Source: Bacteroidales bacterium
GTDB lineage: Bacteria; Bacteroidota; Bacteroidia; Bacteroidales; ML635J-15
Assembly: GCA_028702675.1 (NCBI GenBank)
Contig: JAQVOJ010000016.1
Span: 1 to 40,035, forward strand
Direction of reading: 5' to 3'
DNA length: 40,035 nt
A model generated the notes under the pieces. The model made no database searches and had not been told where the DNA came from. It saw nothing but the letters and a program-made list of their open reading frames with translations. Below are positions 8,811 to 16,913 of the stretch, one piece after another. The position numbers were made by a program, and so were the translations under genes. How positions within the stretch are numbered: the first letter of the stretch is position 1; every line of letters starts with the position of its first letter.

Positions 8811-10106
8811 TTAAACTAACTTTACTTTCATTAATTCTTTGTCTTTTTGTTCAACGATTTTTACCCTTGTAATAGTGTTGATTACATCAGGTATTTTTTC
8901 ATGAACAGCTCTGATATAATTTTTAGTAAAACCATACATGTAATAATCGGTATTGGCAGCATGTTCCCACAACACCTCCGACTCTGTATCTATAGCTGAA
9001 CTTAAAAAATCATAATGTTTCTTTTCTGATAGTTTATGCAATAATTTACTTCGATATTTTCTTTCCTTTTTGCTTATTACAGGCTCAATCTCTAATGATG
9101 CTGTTCCTTTTCGCTCACTATATGTAAAAACGTGAATAAAAGATACAGGTATAGATTTAATAAAATCGTAAGAATCGTTAAAAAGCTTTTCAGTTTCTCC
9201 TGCTACACCAACTATCAGGTCCATTCCAATAAAAGCATGTGGCATAAGCGATTTAATTAAGCTAACTTTTTCGGCATACACTTCCCTCTGGTATCTTCTT
9301 TTCATAATTTTCAACATTGTGTTGCTCCCCGACTGCAGAGGAATATGAAAATGCGGCATAAGATTTTTCGATTGTGCCACAATCTCAATTATTTTATTAT
9401 TTAATAGGTTTGGTTCTATGCTACCTAGTCTAATTCTAGTCTTTGTATCCAGATTGTCGATTGCTTCAATTAATTGCAAAAAACTCTCCCCATTGTTTTT
9501 GCCAAAATCTCCAATGTTAACCCCCGTAAGAACTATTTCATTAATTCCTGAGGCACTAATTTCTTGTATTTGATTTAGTGTGTCTGCAATTGACTGACTC
9601 CTACTCCTACCCCTGGCAAAAGGTATTGTGCAATAGGAGCAAAAATAATCACAACCATCTTGTATTTTCAAAAATGACCTTGTTCTTCCTTCGGTATTAA
9701 AAGCAGGGAAAAATGTTTTAAAAATCTGTTGTTCAAATTCATTATCGTTAGAAATTACATAATTACCTGACAATACTTGATCTATTTTATTCTTTTCGCT
9801 TAAACTTAATGCAATATTAGCCTCGGTTTCCTCCAAAATTTTCTGTTTGTTGAGAGCGGAATAACAACCTGTAACAATAATTAATGCATCCTTATTTAGC
9901 TTTCTTGCCTCTGATATTGCATGTAAGCTTTTTTTATCTGCCAAGCTTGTTACTGTGCAAGAGTTAATGACATAAACATCGGCAACCTCTGAAAATTTTA
10001 CTTCGGAATAGCCTAACTGCATTGCTTTTGCATAATAGCTCATGGTTTCAGCATAATTAAGCTTACAACCTAGTGTATAAAAAGCTATAGTTTTTTTGGT
10101 GTGCAT
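8811..10106 (-). CDS. mtaB: tRNA (N6-L-threonylcarbamoyladenosine(37)-C2)-methylthiotransferase MtaB
   Basis: A 431-residue radical-SAM methylthiotransferase. The N-terminal UPF0004 domain supplies cysteines C14 (FYTLGCKLN), C50 (INSCTVT) and C81 (TGCYS), which hold the auxiliary Fe-S cluster. The radical-SAM motif is C152-x3-C156-x2-C159 (DGCDYFCSYCTIPFARGRSR). The C-terminal part (about 370-431) fits a TRAM RNA-binding domain. The tRYS-like opening FYTLGCKLN distinguishes MtaB from MiaB and RimO. It converts t6A37 to ms2t6A37 in ANN-decoding tRNAs. A consensus -7 box ends five bases before the ATG, so the mRNA may be nearly leaderless. The inositol-monophosphatase-like gene follows with no gap. 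Confidence 0.93.
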   Translation of the reverse strand: MHTKKTIAFYTLGCKLNYAETMSYYAKAMQLGYSEVKFSEVADVYVINSCTVTSLADKKSLHAISEARKLNKDALIIVTGCYSALNKQKILEETEANIALSLSEKNKIDQVLSGNYVISNDNEFEQQIFKTFFPAFNTEGRTRSFLKIQDGCDYFCSYCTIPFARGRSRSQSIADTLNQIQEISASGINEIVLTGVNIGDFGKNNGESFLQLIEAIDNLDTKTRIRLGSIEPNLLNNKIIEIVAQSKNLMPHFHIPLQSGSNTMLKIMKRRYQREVYAEKVSLIKSLMPHAFIGMDLIVGVAGETEKLFNDSYDFIKSIPVSFIHVFTYSERKGTASLEIEPVISKKERKYRSKLLHKLSEKKHYDFLSSAIDTESEVLWEHAANTDYYMYGFTKNYIRAVHEKIPDVINTITRVKIVEQKDKELMKVKLV

Positions 10107-10110
10107 TGTG

Positions 10111-10118
10111 CAAAGATA
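10111..10118 (-). promoter_or_regulatory. Bacteroidota -7 box for mtaB
   Basis: On the minus strand this reads TATCTTTG followed by CACA and the mtaB ATG. It is an exact TAnnTTTG match with the favoured trailing C. Because the box ends four bases before the start codon, initiation at the usual distance would put the transcript start at or inside the ATG. No matching -33 element is seen. Confidence 0.5.
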
Positions 10119-10245
10119 AGAATTACAAAGTAAAGGGAACGATTAAGCATTCTTGCATAACAAATATTATGGGAATGATAAAACAGAGGTAAAACTAAAC
10201 TAATTCCTTTGCTTTCAAAATACGATAAGTAAGTTTAATAGCAAT

Positions 10246-10956
10246 CTAAAAGTTAGGTCTAAACTGATATTTTTTATAAAACTCATCAATAATATCTACC
10301 ACTTCTTGAGCAGTATCAACAACGTGGAACATATTCATATCTTTTTCTGATATATTATGTTCTTTGTTTAGCATTACTTCTATAATCCACTCTACAAGTC
10401 CACCCCAATAATCGGTACCTACCAAAACAATAGGGAAAGCTGCTGATTTTTGAGTTTGAATTAATGTCATTGCTTCAAATAATTCGTCGAATGTTCCAAA
10501 TCCTCCGGGGAACACAATAAAACCTTGGGAGTATTTCATAAACATTACTTTTCTCACAAAAAAGTAATCGAATGTAACAAGTTTATCATCGTCGATATAT
10601 TTATTGGCTTCTTGTTCAAATTCAAGTTTTATATTACAACCTGCCGATTTTCCACCGCCAGCCATTGCTCCTTTGTTTGCAGCTTCCATTATCCCAGGAC
10701 CACCACCTGTAATTACACCATAACCTGCCTGTGTGAGTTTGTAAGCTGTTTCTGTTGCTAATTGGTAATATTTATTATCGGATTTTGTTCTTGCCGAACC
10801 ATATATTGAAACGCAAGGTCCTATTTTCGCAAGATGTTCAAAACCATTTACAAATTCACCCATAATTTTAAAAATCATCCACGAATCTTCTGATTTTATT
10901 TCGTGCCACTCTTTTAGTGCCATCGATTCTTTTAATTTTTGTTCTTTAGTGTCCAT
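10246..10956 (-). CDS. LOG family (TIGR00730) Rossmann-fold nucleotide-processing protein
   Basis: A 236-residue cytosolic protein. It has the family motifs GGGPGIMEAANKGA (near residue 83) and PGGFGTFDELFEAMTLIQT (near 149-167), plus SIYGSAR near 50. Related LOG proteins release free bases from nucleoside 5'-monophosphates (cytokinin-activating-type phosphoribohydrolase); others were formerly annotated as lysine decarboxylases. The physiological substrate in this organism is unknown. The N-terminal extension of about 45 residues before the Rossmann fold is typical of the longer subgroup. A -7 box (TATTTTTG, minus strand, 10977-10984) lies about 20 bases upstream, so it probably has its own promoter. 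It is separated from mtaB by 139 bases and from smpB by 111. Confidence 0.9.
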   Translation of the reverse strand: MDTKEQKLKESMALKEWHEIKSEDSWMIFKIMGEFVNGFEHLAKIGPCVSIYGSARTKSDNKYYQLATETAYKLTQAGYGVITGGGPGIMEAANKGAMAGGGKSAGCNIKLEFEQEANKYIDDDKLVTFDYFFVRKVMFMKYSQGFIVFPGGFGTFDELFEAMTLIQTQKSAAFPIVLVGTDYWGGLVEWIIEVMLNKEHNISEKDMNMFHVVDTAQEVVDIIDEFYKKYQFRPNF

Positions 10957-10976
10957 ATGGTATATTCTATTTTTTT

Positions 10977-10984
10977 CAAAAATA
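10977..10984 (-). promoter_or_regulatory. Bacteroidota -7 box for the LOG-family gene
   Basis: TATTTTTG on the minus strand, an exact TAnnTTTG match ending about 20 bases before the start codon. No -33 TTTG is found at the expected 19-21 base spacing. Confidence 0.4.
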
Positions 10985-11067
10985 CTAAAACTAATGAATT
11001 ATTATCATTTTATAAATAAACAATTCAAAAACCATGTTTACTGAAATTTGAATACTAATTATAATGA

Positions 11068-11511
11068 CTAATATTTATTTAATCTGTCTAAATCTCTTTT
11101 TACATCTTTTTGCTTAATACTCTCCCTCTTATCGTACATCTTTTTTCCTCTAGCCAATGCTATTTCAAGTTTTGCAATACCTTTTTGATTGATATAAAGC
11201 TTTACCGGAATTATTGTGTATGATTTTTCATTAACTTTCTTTTGCCACTGATTTAGTTCTTTACGATTTAGTAACAACTTTCTATCTCGCTTAGGATCAT
11301 GATTATTGTGAGTTCCAAGCACATATTCAGATATGTGTAATCCCCTAATATACAACTCATTATCCTTGTACACACAATAGGAATCGGTAAAACTAACTTT
11401 GCCGGCTCTAATTGATTTTATTTCGGTACCTAACAATTGTATGCCAGCTTCTAATGTATCATAAAACTCATATTGATAATAAGCTTTTTTATTTTTAAAC
11501 AGTCTTTGCAT
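11068..11511 (-). CDS. smpB: SsrA-binding protein SmpB
   Basis: A 147-residue protein of normal SmpB length. Recognisable segments are NKKAYYQYEFYDTLEAGIQL, GTEIKSIRAGKVSFTDSYC, HNNHDPKRDRKLLLNRKEL, IIPVKLYINQKGIAKLEIAL, and the basic C-terminal tail ARGKKMYDKRESIKQKDVKR. SmpB binds tmRNA and delivers it to stalled ribosomes for trans-translation; the C-terminal tail acts in the decoding centre. The ssrA gene itself is not in this window. It starts one base after the Yip1-like gene's stop (TAATATG on the minus strand), so the two are probably one transcript. Confidence 0.95.
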   Translation of the reverse strand: MQRLFKNKKAYYQYEFYDTLEAGIQLLGTEIKSIRAGKVSFTDSYCVYKDNELYIRGLHISEYVLGTHNNHDPKRDRKLLLNRKELNQWQKKVNEKSYTIIPVKLYINQKGIAKLEIALARGKKMYDKRESIKQKDVKRDLDRLNKY

Positions 11512-11512
11512 A

Positions 11513-12076
11513 TTACAATAAATTATAAACCGGTAAAATTACAGCGAAATATAACAACAAATGGATTCCTATCACAGATAATAAAGCAACTAAATAAAAC
11601 GCTATTTTACGATCGGGGTCAGGTTTTATTAGCTTTACACAACCTAAATAAAACAAATATAAACTATATAAGCTAAATAGTTTGACAAATATTAAACTTG
11701 GAAATACACTTGTAATCATTTGAGAAAAATAAAAAGGCAGTGCAGAATAAAAAATTAGAAAAGCTGCATATACTTCATTATTTTCTCCATTAAACAAAGG
11801 GATTAATGATTTAATTATAATATAGGATACGAAAAAAGCAAGCAAATAAATTACAGTTACAAATAAAGCATAAAGAGAAATATATGGTAGCGAAGCAGTA
11901 GAAAGAGTTGAAAGGCTTTGCCCAACCAATAAACATATTCCATAAAAAATTATTACAGGGCTTACAATTTGCAAAAAGAATCGAGAAAAATTTACTTTTT
12001 CATTTTTAAAAGTATCCCATGCTGCAGTAGGATAAAGTAGTATCAGGCGTATATTTTCAAAAAACTTCGACAACAT
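11513..12076 (-). CDS. Yip1-domain-like membrane protein
   Basis: A 187-residue inner-membrane protein with about five hydrophobic segments. The beginning, FFENIRLILLYPTAAWDTF followed by a short loop and a long hydrophobic stretch, matches the layout of Bacteroidota Yip1-family proteins. Function is unknown. The frame stays open to an ATG at 12124, but I prefer the ATG at 12076: the family begins just before this motif, and an exact -7 box lies inside the extra 16 codons, so a transcript from it could not encode them. smpB follows with a one-base gap. Confidence 0.75.
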   Translation of the reverse strand: MLSKFFENIRLILLYPTAAWDTFKNEKVNFSRFFLQIVSPVIIFYGICLLVGQSLSTLSTASLPYISLYALFVTVIYLLAFFVSYIIIKSLIPLFNGENNEVYAAFLIFYSALPFYFSQMITSVFPSLIFVKLFSLYSLYLFYLGCVKLIKPDPDRKIAFYLVALLSVIGIHLLLYFAVILPVYNLL

Positions 12077-12103
12077 TTGTTTAATGCCAATTTTATAATC
12101 GGT

Positions 12104-12111
12104 CAAAAGTA
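12104..12111 (-). promoter_or_regulatory. Bacteroidota -7 box for yip1-like/smpB operon
   Basis: TACTTTTG on the minus strand matches TAnnTTTG and ends 27 bases before the preferred Yip1-like start at 12076. It supports that shorter start and predicts a common transcript through smpB. Confidence 0.45.
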
Positions 12112-12153
12112 GCGAAAATTTCATACATTAGCTGATTGAATAATGTAATTTTA

Positions 12154-13071
12154 ATGAGATACGATTTAATTTGCATATTAGGACATACTGCCGGCGGAAA
12201 AACAAGTATTGCTGCTAATCTTGCCAACATACTCGGCGGAGAAATCATTAGTGCCGATAGTCGGCAAGTTTATAAATATATGGATATTGGCACAGGTAAG
12301 GATTTAGACGAGTATATTGTAAACGGAAATGCTATTCCATATCATTTGATTGATATAGTAGAGCCTGGCACTAAATACAACATCTTTGAGTACACTAGAG
12401 ATTTTAAATCTGTATTTGATAGAATTGATAAGGATAAGCAACAAGTAATAATGTGCGGAGGGTCTGGCTTATATATTGAATCAGTACTCGAAAATTTTCA
12501 ATTATTAAAAGTTCCGGTAAATAACGAATTGCGAAATAGTTTGCAAAATAAAACTCTTGCTGAGCTGGAACAAATCTTATTAAAGAAGAAGAAGTTACAT
12601 AACAAAACCGATACCGACACAAAAAAGCGAGCAATTAGAGCTATTGAAATTGCCGATTATTATGAAAATTCCTCTGAAAGTTTTTCTAAATCCACAAAAC
12701 TAAACAGCATTGTTTTTGGGATATCGTATAACCGAGAACTACGCCGCAAAAGAATAACGGAACGACTATATGAAAGATTAAATGAGGGATTGATAGAAGA
12801 AGCAATAAAACTTCACGATATGGGGTTAAGCTACGAAGACATGGAGTATTATGGGCTTGAATACAAGTATTTATCATTATTTCTGCAAAATAAACTCACA
12901 AAAATAGAAATGATTGAACAGTTAAATATTGCTATACACCAATTTGCAAAACGACAAATGACATGGTTTAGAAAAATGGAGCGAAATGGTAGAGAAATTC
13001 ATTGGATAGATGGTGGGTTAAGCTTACAAGAGAAATTATCTTACATACAAAAAATACTTCAACATGCTTAA
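12154..13071 (+). CDS. miaA: tRNA dimethylallyltransferase MiaA
   Basis: A 305-residue enzyme that transfers dimethylallyl from DMAPP to N6 of A37 in UNN-decoding tRNAs. The P-loop is GHTAGGKTS (usual form GPTASGKT), followed by GGEIISADSRQVYKYMDIGT, the substrate-binding AIPYHLIDIVEPGTKYNIFE, and MCGGSGLYIES. The tail includes FAKRQMTWFRKMERNGREIHWID, typical of the C-terminus. The frame extends to a TTG at 12136, but the ATG at 12154 starts close to the P-loop as in the family. It diverges from the Yip1-like gene across 77 bases. It is part of the window's tRNA-modification theme, with mtaB 2 kb away on the other strand. Confidence 0.95.
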   Translation: MRYDLICILGHTAGGKTSIAANLANILGGEIISADSRQVYKYMDIGTGKDLDEYIVNGNAIPYHLIDIVEPGTKYNIFEYTRDFKSVFDRIDKDKQQVIMCGGSGLYIESVLENFQLLKVPVNNELRNSLQNKTLAELEQILLKKKKLHNKTDTDTKKRAIRAIEIADYYENSSESFSKSTKLNSIVFGISYNRELRRKRITERLYERLNEGLIEEAIKLHDMGLSYEDMEYYGLEYKYLSLFLQNKLTKIEMIEQLNIAIHQFAKRQMTWFRKMERNGREIHWIDGGLSLQEKLSYIQKILQHA

Positions 13072-13241
13072 TGCAATATTTTACATAAAGGAATGAATAA
13101 AGAATTTAACCGGCTACATAGGTGAATAATTGTAGGTAGTTTTTGATACAATGTTGTTAAGAGCTGGTAATTATTTTTTTTTAGTTTTATCTATTGTCAA
13201 AATTTGGTTTTACAGAACCAGCTTCATTAAAAGACTAGGAT

Positions 13242-13278
13242 AAAAAAACATCCGATGGCAAATCTGGGTCATCGGATG
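13242..13278 (-). terminator. Intrinsic terminator of pnp
   Basis: A perfect 9-base inverted repeat, CATCCGATG at 13249-13257 and CATCGGATG at 13270-13278, with a 12-base loop. On the minus strand the hairpin is followed directly by seven Ts (complement of the A-run at 13242-13248). It starts about ten bases after the pnp stop. Confidence 0.88.
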
Positions 13279-13287
13279 CTTAATAAA

Positions 13288-15459
13288 TTACTTTTCTTTA
13301 CTATTATCGTCTCTATTATTTTTATTCTCATCTCTAGGAGGTCTAGGTAATAATACTTTGCGGCTTAATCTTATTTTACCTGTTTTATTATCTATTTCTA
13401 GTACTTTAACTTCAACTTCTTGCCCTTCCTTAAGGACTTCGTCAACAGTTCGAAGTCGCCTCCATTCAATTTCTGATATGTGTAACAAACCTTCTTGATT
13501 TGGCATTATTTCGACAAAGGCTCCAAAAGTAGTTATGCTTTTAACAGTACCTTTATAAACTTCGCCAACTTCGGGAACTCTAACAATAGTTTTAATTCTA
13601 TTAAGTGCAGCCTGTAAGTCATCATTATTATCAGCACTCACTTCTACATAACCTAAATCATCAATTTCTTCAATCGAAATATGAGTATTAGTATCAGCCT
13701 GAATTCCTTGAATAATTTTTCCACCGGGACCAATAATAGCACCAATCATGTCTTTTCTTATGGTAATAGTTTCAAGACGCGGTGCATGAGGTTTATAATC
13801 GGAACGAGGTTCGGGCAATACTTCCAACATTTTCTTAAGGATGTGCATTCTACCCTGTTTTGCTTGTTCTAAAGCTTCTTCCATTACTGTATAGGATAAT
13901 CCGTCAACTTTAATATCCATTTGTGTAGCTGTAATACCATTTTCGGTACCAGTAATTTTAAAGTCCATATCTCCTAAATGATCTTCGTCTCCGAGTATAT
14001 CGCTAAGAACTACATATTTATCAGAATTTTTATCTGTAATAAGTCCCATAGCAATACCTGAAACAGGTCGCTGCATTTTTACACCGGCGTCCATTAGAGC
14101 TAAAGTTCCGGAACATACAGTAGCCATTGAAGATGAGCCATTTGATTCTAAGATATCTGAAACAAGTCTTACTGTATAAGGGAAATCCATGCCCTTTTGA
14201 GGAATCATACCTTTTAAAGCTCTGAATGCCAAATTTCCATGTCCAACTTCGCGACGGCTAACTCCTCTCACCGGTCTGGCATCTCCTGTAGAAAATGGAG
14301 GAAAATTATAGTGTAAAATAAAAGGCTCGTATCCATTTATAGTAGCACCATCAATCATTTGTTCATCGAGTTTGTTTCCAAATGTAACCGAAGCCAATGC
14401 TTGAGTTTCACCACGAGTAAATATTGCAGAACCATGAGCTGCAGGTAAATAATCAACTTCGCACCATATAGGTCTTATTTCGTCCATTTTTCTACCGTCG
14501 AGTCTTTTATTTTCATCAAGCATCATTCTACGTACAGCTTCTTTCTGTACATCATGATAATATCTTTTTACTAAGCTTTCTATTTCTTCTTTAGTTTCTT
14601 CGTCGTATTGCTCTAAAAATTGTTCTTCAATTTCAGAAAACAATCTACTACGTTCGTGTTTATCCGCTAACTGTTTACGAGCGACATTTAAGGCTTTATC
14701 ATAAGTTTCGTTCCAAACTTTTTGTTTTAATTCTTCATCATTGTTTTCATGACAATATTCACGTTTTTGATTCGAGCCAACTTCTGTGGCCAATTCAAGT
14801 TGTAAATTACACTGTTGCTTAATAGCTTCGTGAGCAAATTTAATAGCATCAAGCATTTCGGTTTCAGAAACTTCGTTCATTTCTCCTTCAACCATCATAA
14901 TATTGTCGAAGGTAGCAGCAACCATAATATCAATATCTGCATTTTTATTATCTGCAGCAGAGGGGTTTATTACAAATTTACCGTTTATTCGTGAAACTCT
15001 TACTTCTGATATTGGTCCATGAAAAGGGATATCCGAAACTGCAAGAGCAGCAGATGCAGCAAGTCCTGCGAGAGCATCAGGCATATCATCTTTTCCTGCT
15101 GAAACTAAATGTACATTTACGAAAGTTTCAGCATGATAATCTTCGGGAAACAATGGACGTAAAGCTCTATCTATTAATCTAGAGACAAGAATCTCGTAAT
15201 CAGATAATCGTCCTTCGCGTTTAAGAAATCCACCGGGGAATCTCCCAACTGCCGAATATTTTTCTCTATATTCTACCGACAGGGGCATAAAATCAACATC
15301 TTCTCTTGCTTCTTTTGCCGAAACAACAGTTGCAAGCAACATGGTATTACCCATCTTCACCACAACTGAACCGTCTGCTTGTTTTGCCAGTTTGCCGGTG
15401 GAAATCTCTATTACTCTGCCATCTTGCAGTGTAATACTTTTTTTAATCTCATTAATCAT
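13288..15459 (-). CDS. pnp: Polyribonucleotide nucleotidyltransferase (PNPase)
   Basis: A 723-residue phosphorolytic 3'-5' exoribonuclease of normal length. Order: first RNase PH-like domain ([32 protein letters not shown]), an all-helical linker, second RNase PH-like domain ([39 protein letters not shown]), then a KH domain with the [10 protein letters not shown] loop, and an S1 domain ([20 protein letters not shown]). The C-terminus is a charged, low-complexity tail ([14 protein letters not shown]), common in this family. It degrades mRNA in the cytoplasm, usually as a trimer. It follows rpsO in the classical rpsO-pnp order, with an intrinsic terminator between them, so pnp may depend on readthrough or a promoter I cannot recognise. 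A second terminator lies just after its stop. Confidence 0.97.
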   Translation of the reverse strand: MINEIKKSITLQDGRVIEISTGKLAKQADGSVVVKMGNTMLLATVVSAKEAREDVDFMPLSVEYREKYSAVGRFPGGFLKREGRLSDYEILVSRLIDRALRPLFPEDYHAETFVNVHLVSAGKDDMPDALAGLAASAALAVSDIPFHGPISEVRVSRINGKFVINPSAADNKNADIDIMVAATFDNIMMVEGEMNEVSETEMLDAIKFAHEAIKQQCNLQLELATEVGSNQKREYCHENNDEELKQKVWNETYDKALNVARKQLADKHERSRLFSEIEEQFLEQYDEETKEEIESLVKRYYHDVQKEAVRRMMLDENKRLDGRKMDEIRPIWCEVDYLPAAHGSAIFTRGETQALASVTFGNKLDEQMIDGATINGYEPFILHYNFPPFSTGDARPVRGVSRREVGHGNLAFRALKGMIPQKGMDFPYTVRLVSDILESNGSSSMATVCSGTLALMDAGVKMQRPVSGIAMGLITDKNSDKYVVLSDILGDEDHLGDMDFKITGTENGITATQMDIKVDGLSYTVMEEALEQAKQGRMHILKKMLEVLPEPRSDYKPHAPRLETITIRKDMIGAIIGPGGKIIQGIQADTNTHISIEEIDDLGYVEVSADNNDDLQAALNRIKTIVRVPEVGEVYKGTVKSITTFGAFVEIMPNQEGLLHISEIEWRRLRTVDEVLKEGQEVEVKVLEIDNKTGKIRLSRKVLLPRPPRDENKNNRDDNSKEK

Positions 15460-15487
15460 ACTTCTAATTTAAGTTTTTACATTTAAA

Positions 15488-15517
15488 ATAAAAAAAGGCA
15501 ATAATAAAATTGCCTTT
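15488..15517 (-). terminator. Intrinsic terminator between rpsO and pnp
   Basis: Arms AAAGGCAAT (15494-15502) and ATTGCCTTT (15509-15517) are perfectly complementary, with a six-base loop. On the minus strand the hairpin ends in a run of Ts (complement of the A-run from 15490). On the plus strand it is also followed by Ts, so it could work in both directions. It begins 11 bases after the rpsO stop. Confidence 0.82.
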
Positions 15518-15528
15518 AATTTTTTTGG

Positions 15529-15804
15529 TTAACGGCGGAGACCTAATTCTTTAATTATTGCACGGTACCGCTCTATATCTTTTTGTTTTAGATAATCAAG
15601 TAAACTTCTTCTCTTACCAACAAGCTTTAACAATGCACGTTGTGTGCCAAAATCTTTTTTGTTCTTTTTTAAATGTTCTGTTAAATGCTTGATACGGTAG
15701 GAAAATAAGGCTATCTGACTCTCTGGTGAGCCGGTATCCGTATTAGACTTTCCGTAATTCGCAAAAATTTCTTTTTTCTTTTCTGCATCAAGATAATTTT
15801 CCAT
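15529..15804 (-). CDS. rpsO: 30S ribosomal protein S15
   Basis: A 91-residue S15, normal length. Conserved segments include [40 protein letters not shown] and a [20 protein letters not shown] ending. S15 binds 16S rRNA early in assembly of the small-subunit platform. The start ATG at 15804 lies about 40 bases after a -7 box. pnp follows, the same order as in many bacteria. In other bacteria S15 represses its own translation; no such leader structure is apparent here. Confidence 0.97.
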   Translation of the reverse strand: MENYLDAEKKKEIFANYGKSNTDTGSPESQIALFSYRIKHLTEHLKKNKKDFGTQRALLKLVGKRRSLLDYLKQKDIERYRAIIKELGLRR

Positions 15805-15844
15805 TTCTAATCTTTTTTTCTTTAGTATTAAAATTTTAAGGGTG

Positions 15845-15852
15845 CAAATATA
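15845..15852 (-). promoter_or_regulatory. Bacteroidota -7 box for rpsO
   Basis: TATATTTG followed by C on the minus strand, an exact TAnnTTTG match. It predicts an rpsO leader of roughly 35 bases. No clear -33 TTTG is present. Confidence 0.45.
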
Positions 15853-15879
15853 GTTATTTTTTCTTATTAAAGAAACTAA

Positions 15880-16404
15880 CTATTCTTGAACTACAATTCT
15901 TTTAAAGGTATGATATACAAATAATCCTCCACCAAGCACCATCATTATAAATCCTGGAAAATAAAGCCATTTCAAACTATTTTTAACAGCTAAAACACTT
16001 GCCGACTTTGGCAATAATAATCCTACTGATAGATAAAATAAAACAATCACTCCGGCACCTAGTCCGAATAATAGTAAAGTTAGAACTTTTGCTCTTGTAT
16101 GCATATCAAGCCTTATATAATATAGTGCAAACACTAAGCCTATTAAGCTATACAACATTGCTAATTCACCTGATTTTTCCAAATAATCGAATGCCTCAGC
16201 ACATACTTTTATTGCGTAACTCATATCGTTATTGTATTTTTCATCTAATACATGAGTTGTTTCATTTCGCATCCCTAATACTACACTTTCTTGTTTTAAT
16301 TCAAGTACAAGGCTAATAATTATTCCATAAAGGAAAATTAGTAAATACAGCATTATACCTATTTTAAGTGAGCGTAGTTTTGTTATTGTTCTTTGGTGTT
16401 CCAT
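15880..16404 (-). CDS. Unrecognised membrane protein with about four transmembrane segments
   Basis: I do not recognise the family of this 174-residue protein. It has a hydrophobic segment near the N-terminus (IGIMLYLLIFLYGIIISLVL), a soluble acidic stretch of about 45 residues (from LELKQES to DYLEKSG), two further close hydrophobic segments, and a fourth near the C-terminus, ending in a short basic tail. The frame is open to 16482, but the ATG at 16404 gives MEHQRTITKLRSLK, a natural basic lead into the first membrane segment. That start overlaps the end of aroQ by 22 bases, so the two are probably translationally coupled. Nothing suggests a transport or catalytic motif. Confidence 0.7.
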   Translation of the reverse strand: MEHQRTITKLRSLKIGIMLYLLIFLYGIIISLVLELKQESVVLGMRNETTHVLDEKYNNDMSYAIKVCAEAFDYLEKSGELAMLYSLIGLVFALYYIRLDMHTRAKVLTLLLFGLGAGVIVLFYLSVGLLLPKSASVLAVKNSLKWLYFPGFIMMVLGGGLFVYHTFKRIVVQE

Positions 16405-16829
16405 AATTGTTTTTGAATTATTAAGCTGCTTATTGCAACAGCATACGAAGAAGTGCCAAATCCACTTATTGTTCCAACACAAACTTTCGATAATAAAGAT
16501 TTGTTTCGAAAATATTCACGTTCAAAGATATTACTAATATGTACTTCTACTACAGGTATCTCCATTATTTTAATTGTATCTCGAATTGAAACCGAAGTGT
16601 GAGTATATCCTCCCGCATTAATTACAATACCATCGTAAATACTATTCGCCTTTTTCAATTCTACAATAATATCGGACTCTTTTTGCAACTGGACAAACAC
16701 TATTTCATGCTGATTAAAATAATTTTGAATTAAAAGTTCTATATCTGAAAGACTTGTTTTGCCATAAATTTCAGGTTCTCGAACACCTAAAGCGTCTATA
16801 TTTGGTCCATTTAGAATTAAAACTTTCAC
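16383..16829 (-). CDS. aroQ: Type II 3-dehydroquinate dehydratase
   Basis: A 148-residue enzyme, usual length, catalysing dehydration of 3-dehydroquinate to 3-dehydroshikimate (shikimate pathway, cytosol, dodecamer in known members). Visible motifs: NGPNIDALGVREPEIYG, containing the conserved N of GPN, the catalytic-loop arginine and the catalytic tyrosine; INAGGYTHTSVSIRD with the active-site histidine; and EVHISNIFERE with the HISN substrate-binding segment. A 22-base overlap with the downstream membrane gene suggests a two-gene operon. A -7 box lies 50 bases upstream, and the gene diverges from the tyrosine recombinase. Confidence 0.95.
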   Translation of the reverse strand: MKVLILNGPNIDALGVREPEIYGKTSLSDIELLIQNYFNQHEIVFVQLQKESDIIVELKKANSIYDGIVINAGGYTHTSVSIRDTIKIMEIPVVEVHISNIFEREYFRNKSLLSKVCVGTISGFGTSSYAVAISSLIIQKQLWNTKEQ

Positions 16830-16879
16830 AAATAAAAAAATTAAAACTTAATAAATAATTTAATATTTTTTAAACACAA

Positions 16880-16887
16880 CAAATATA
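16880..16887 (-). promoter_or_regulatory. Bacteroidota -7 box for aroQ
   Basis: TATATTTG on the minus strand is an exact TAnnTTTG match, about 50 bases upstream of the aroQ ATG, in the 84-base divergent gap with the recombinase. A weaker box for the recombinase, TTAATTTGC, lies at 16899-16907 on the plus strand, seven bases before its start. Confidence 0.4.
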
Positions 16888-16913
16888 TATGATTTTTATT
16901 AATTTGCACCGAA

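Noticed and set aside
10525-10761. Plus-strand Cys/Phe-rich open frame inside the LOG gene
   Set aside because: Antisense to strongly conserved motifs of a real gene; no start signal.
13072-13241. Possible small RNA in the miaA-pnp gap
   Set aside because: No terminator of its own and no clear promoter; only the pnp terminator follows.
13681-13872. Plus-strand open frame inside pnp
   Set aside because: Lies entirely within the pnp gene on the other strand, no homology signal, composition like other antisense frames.
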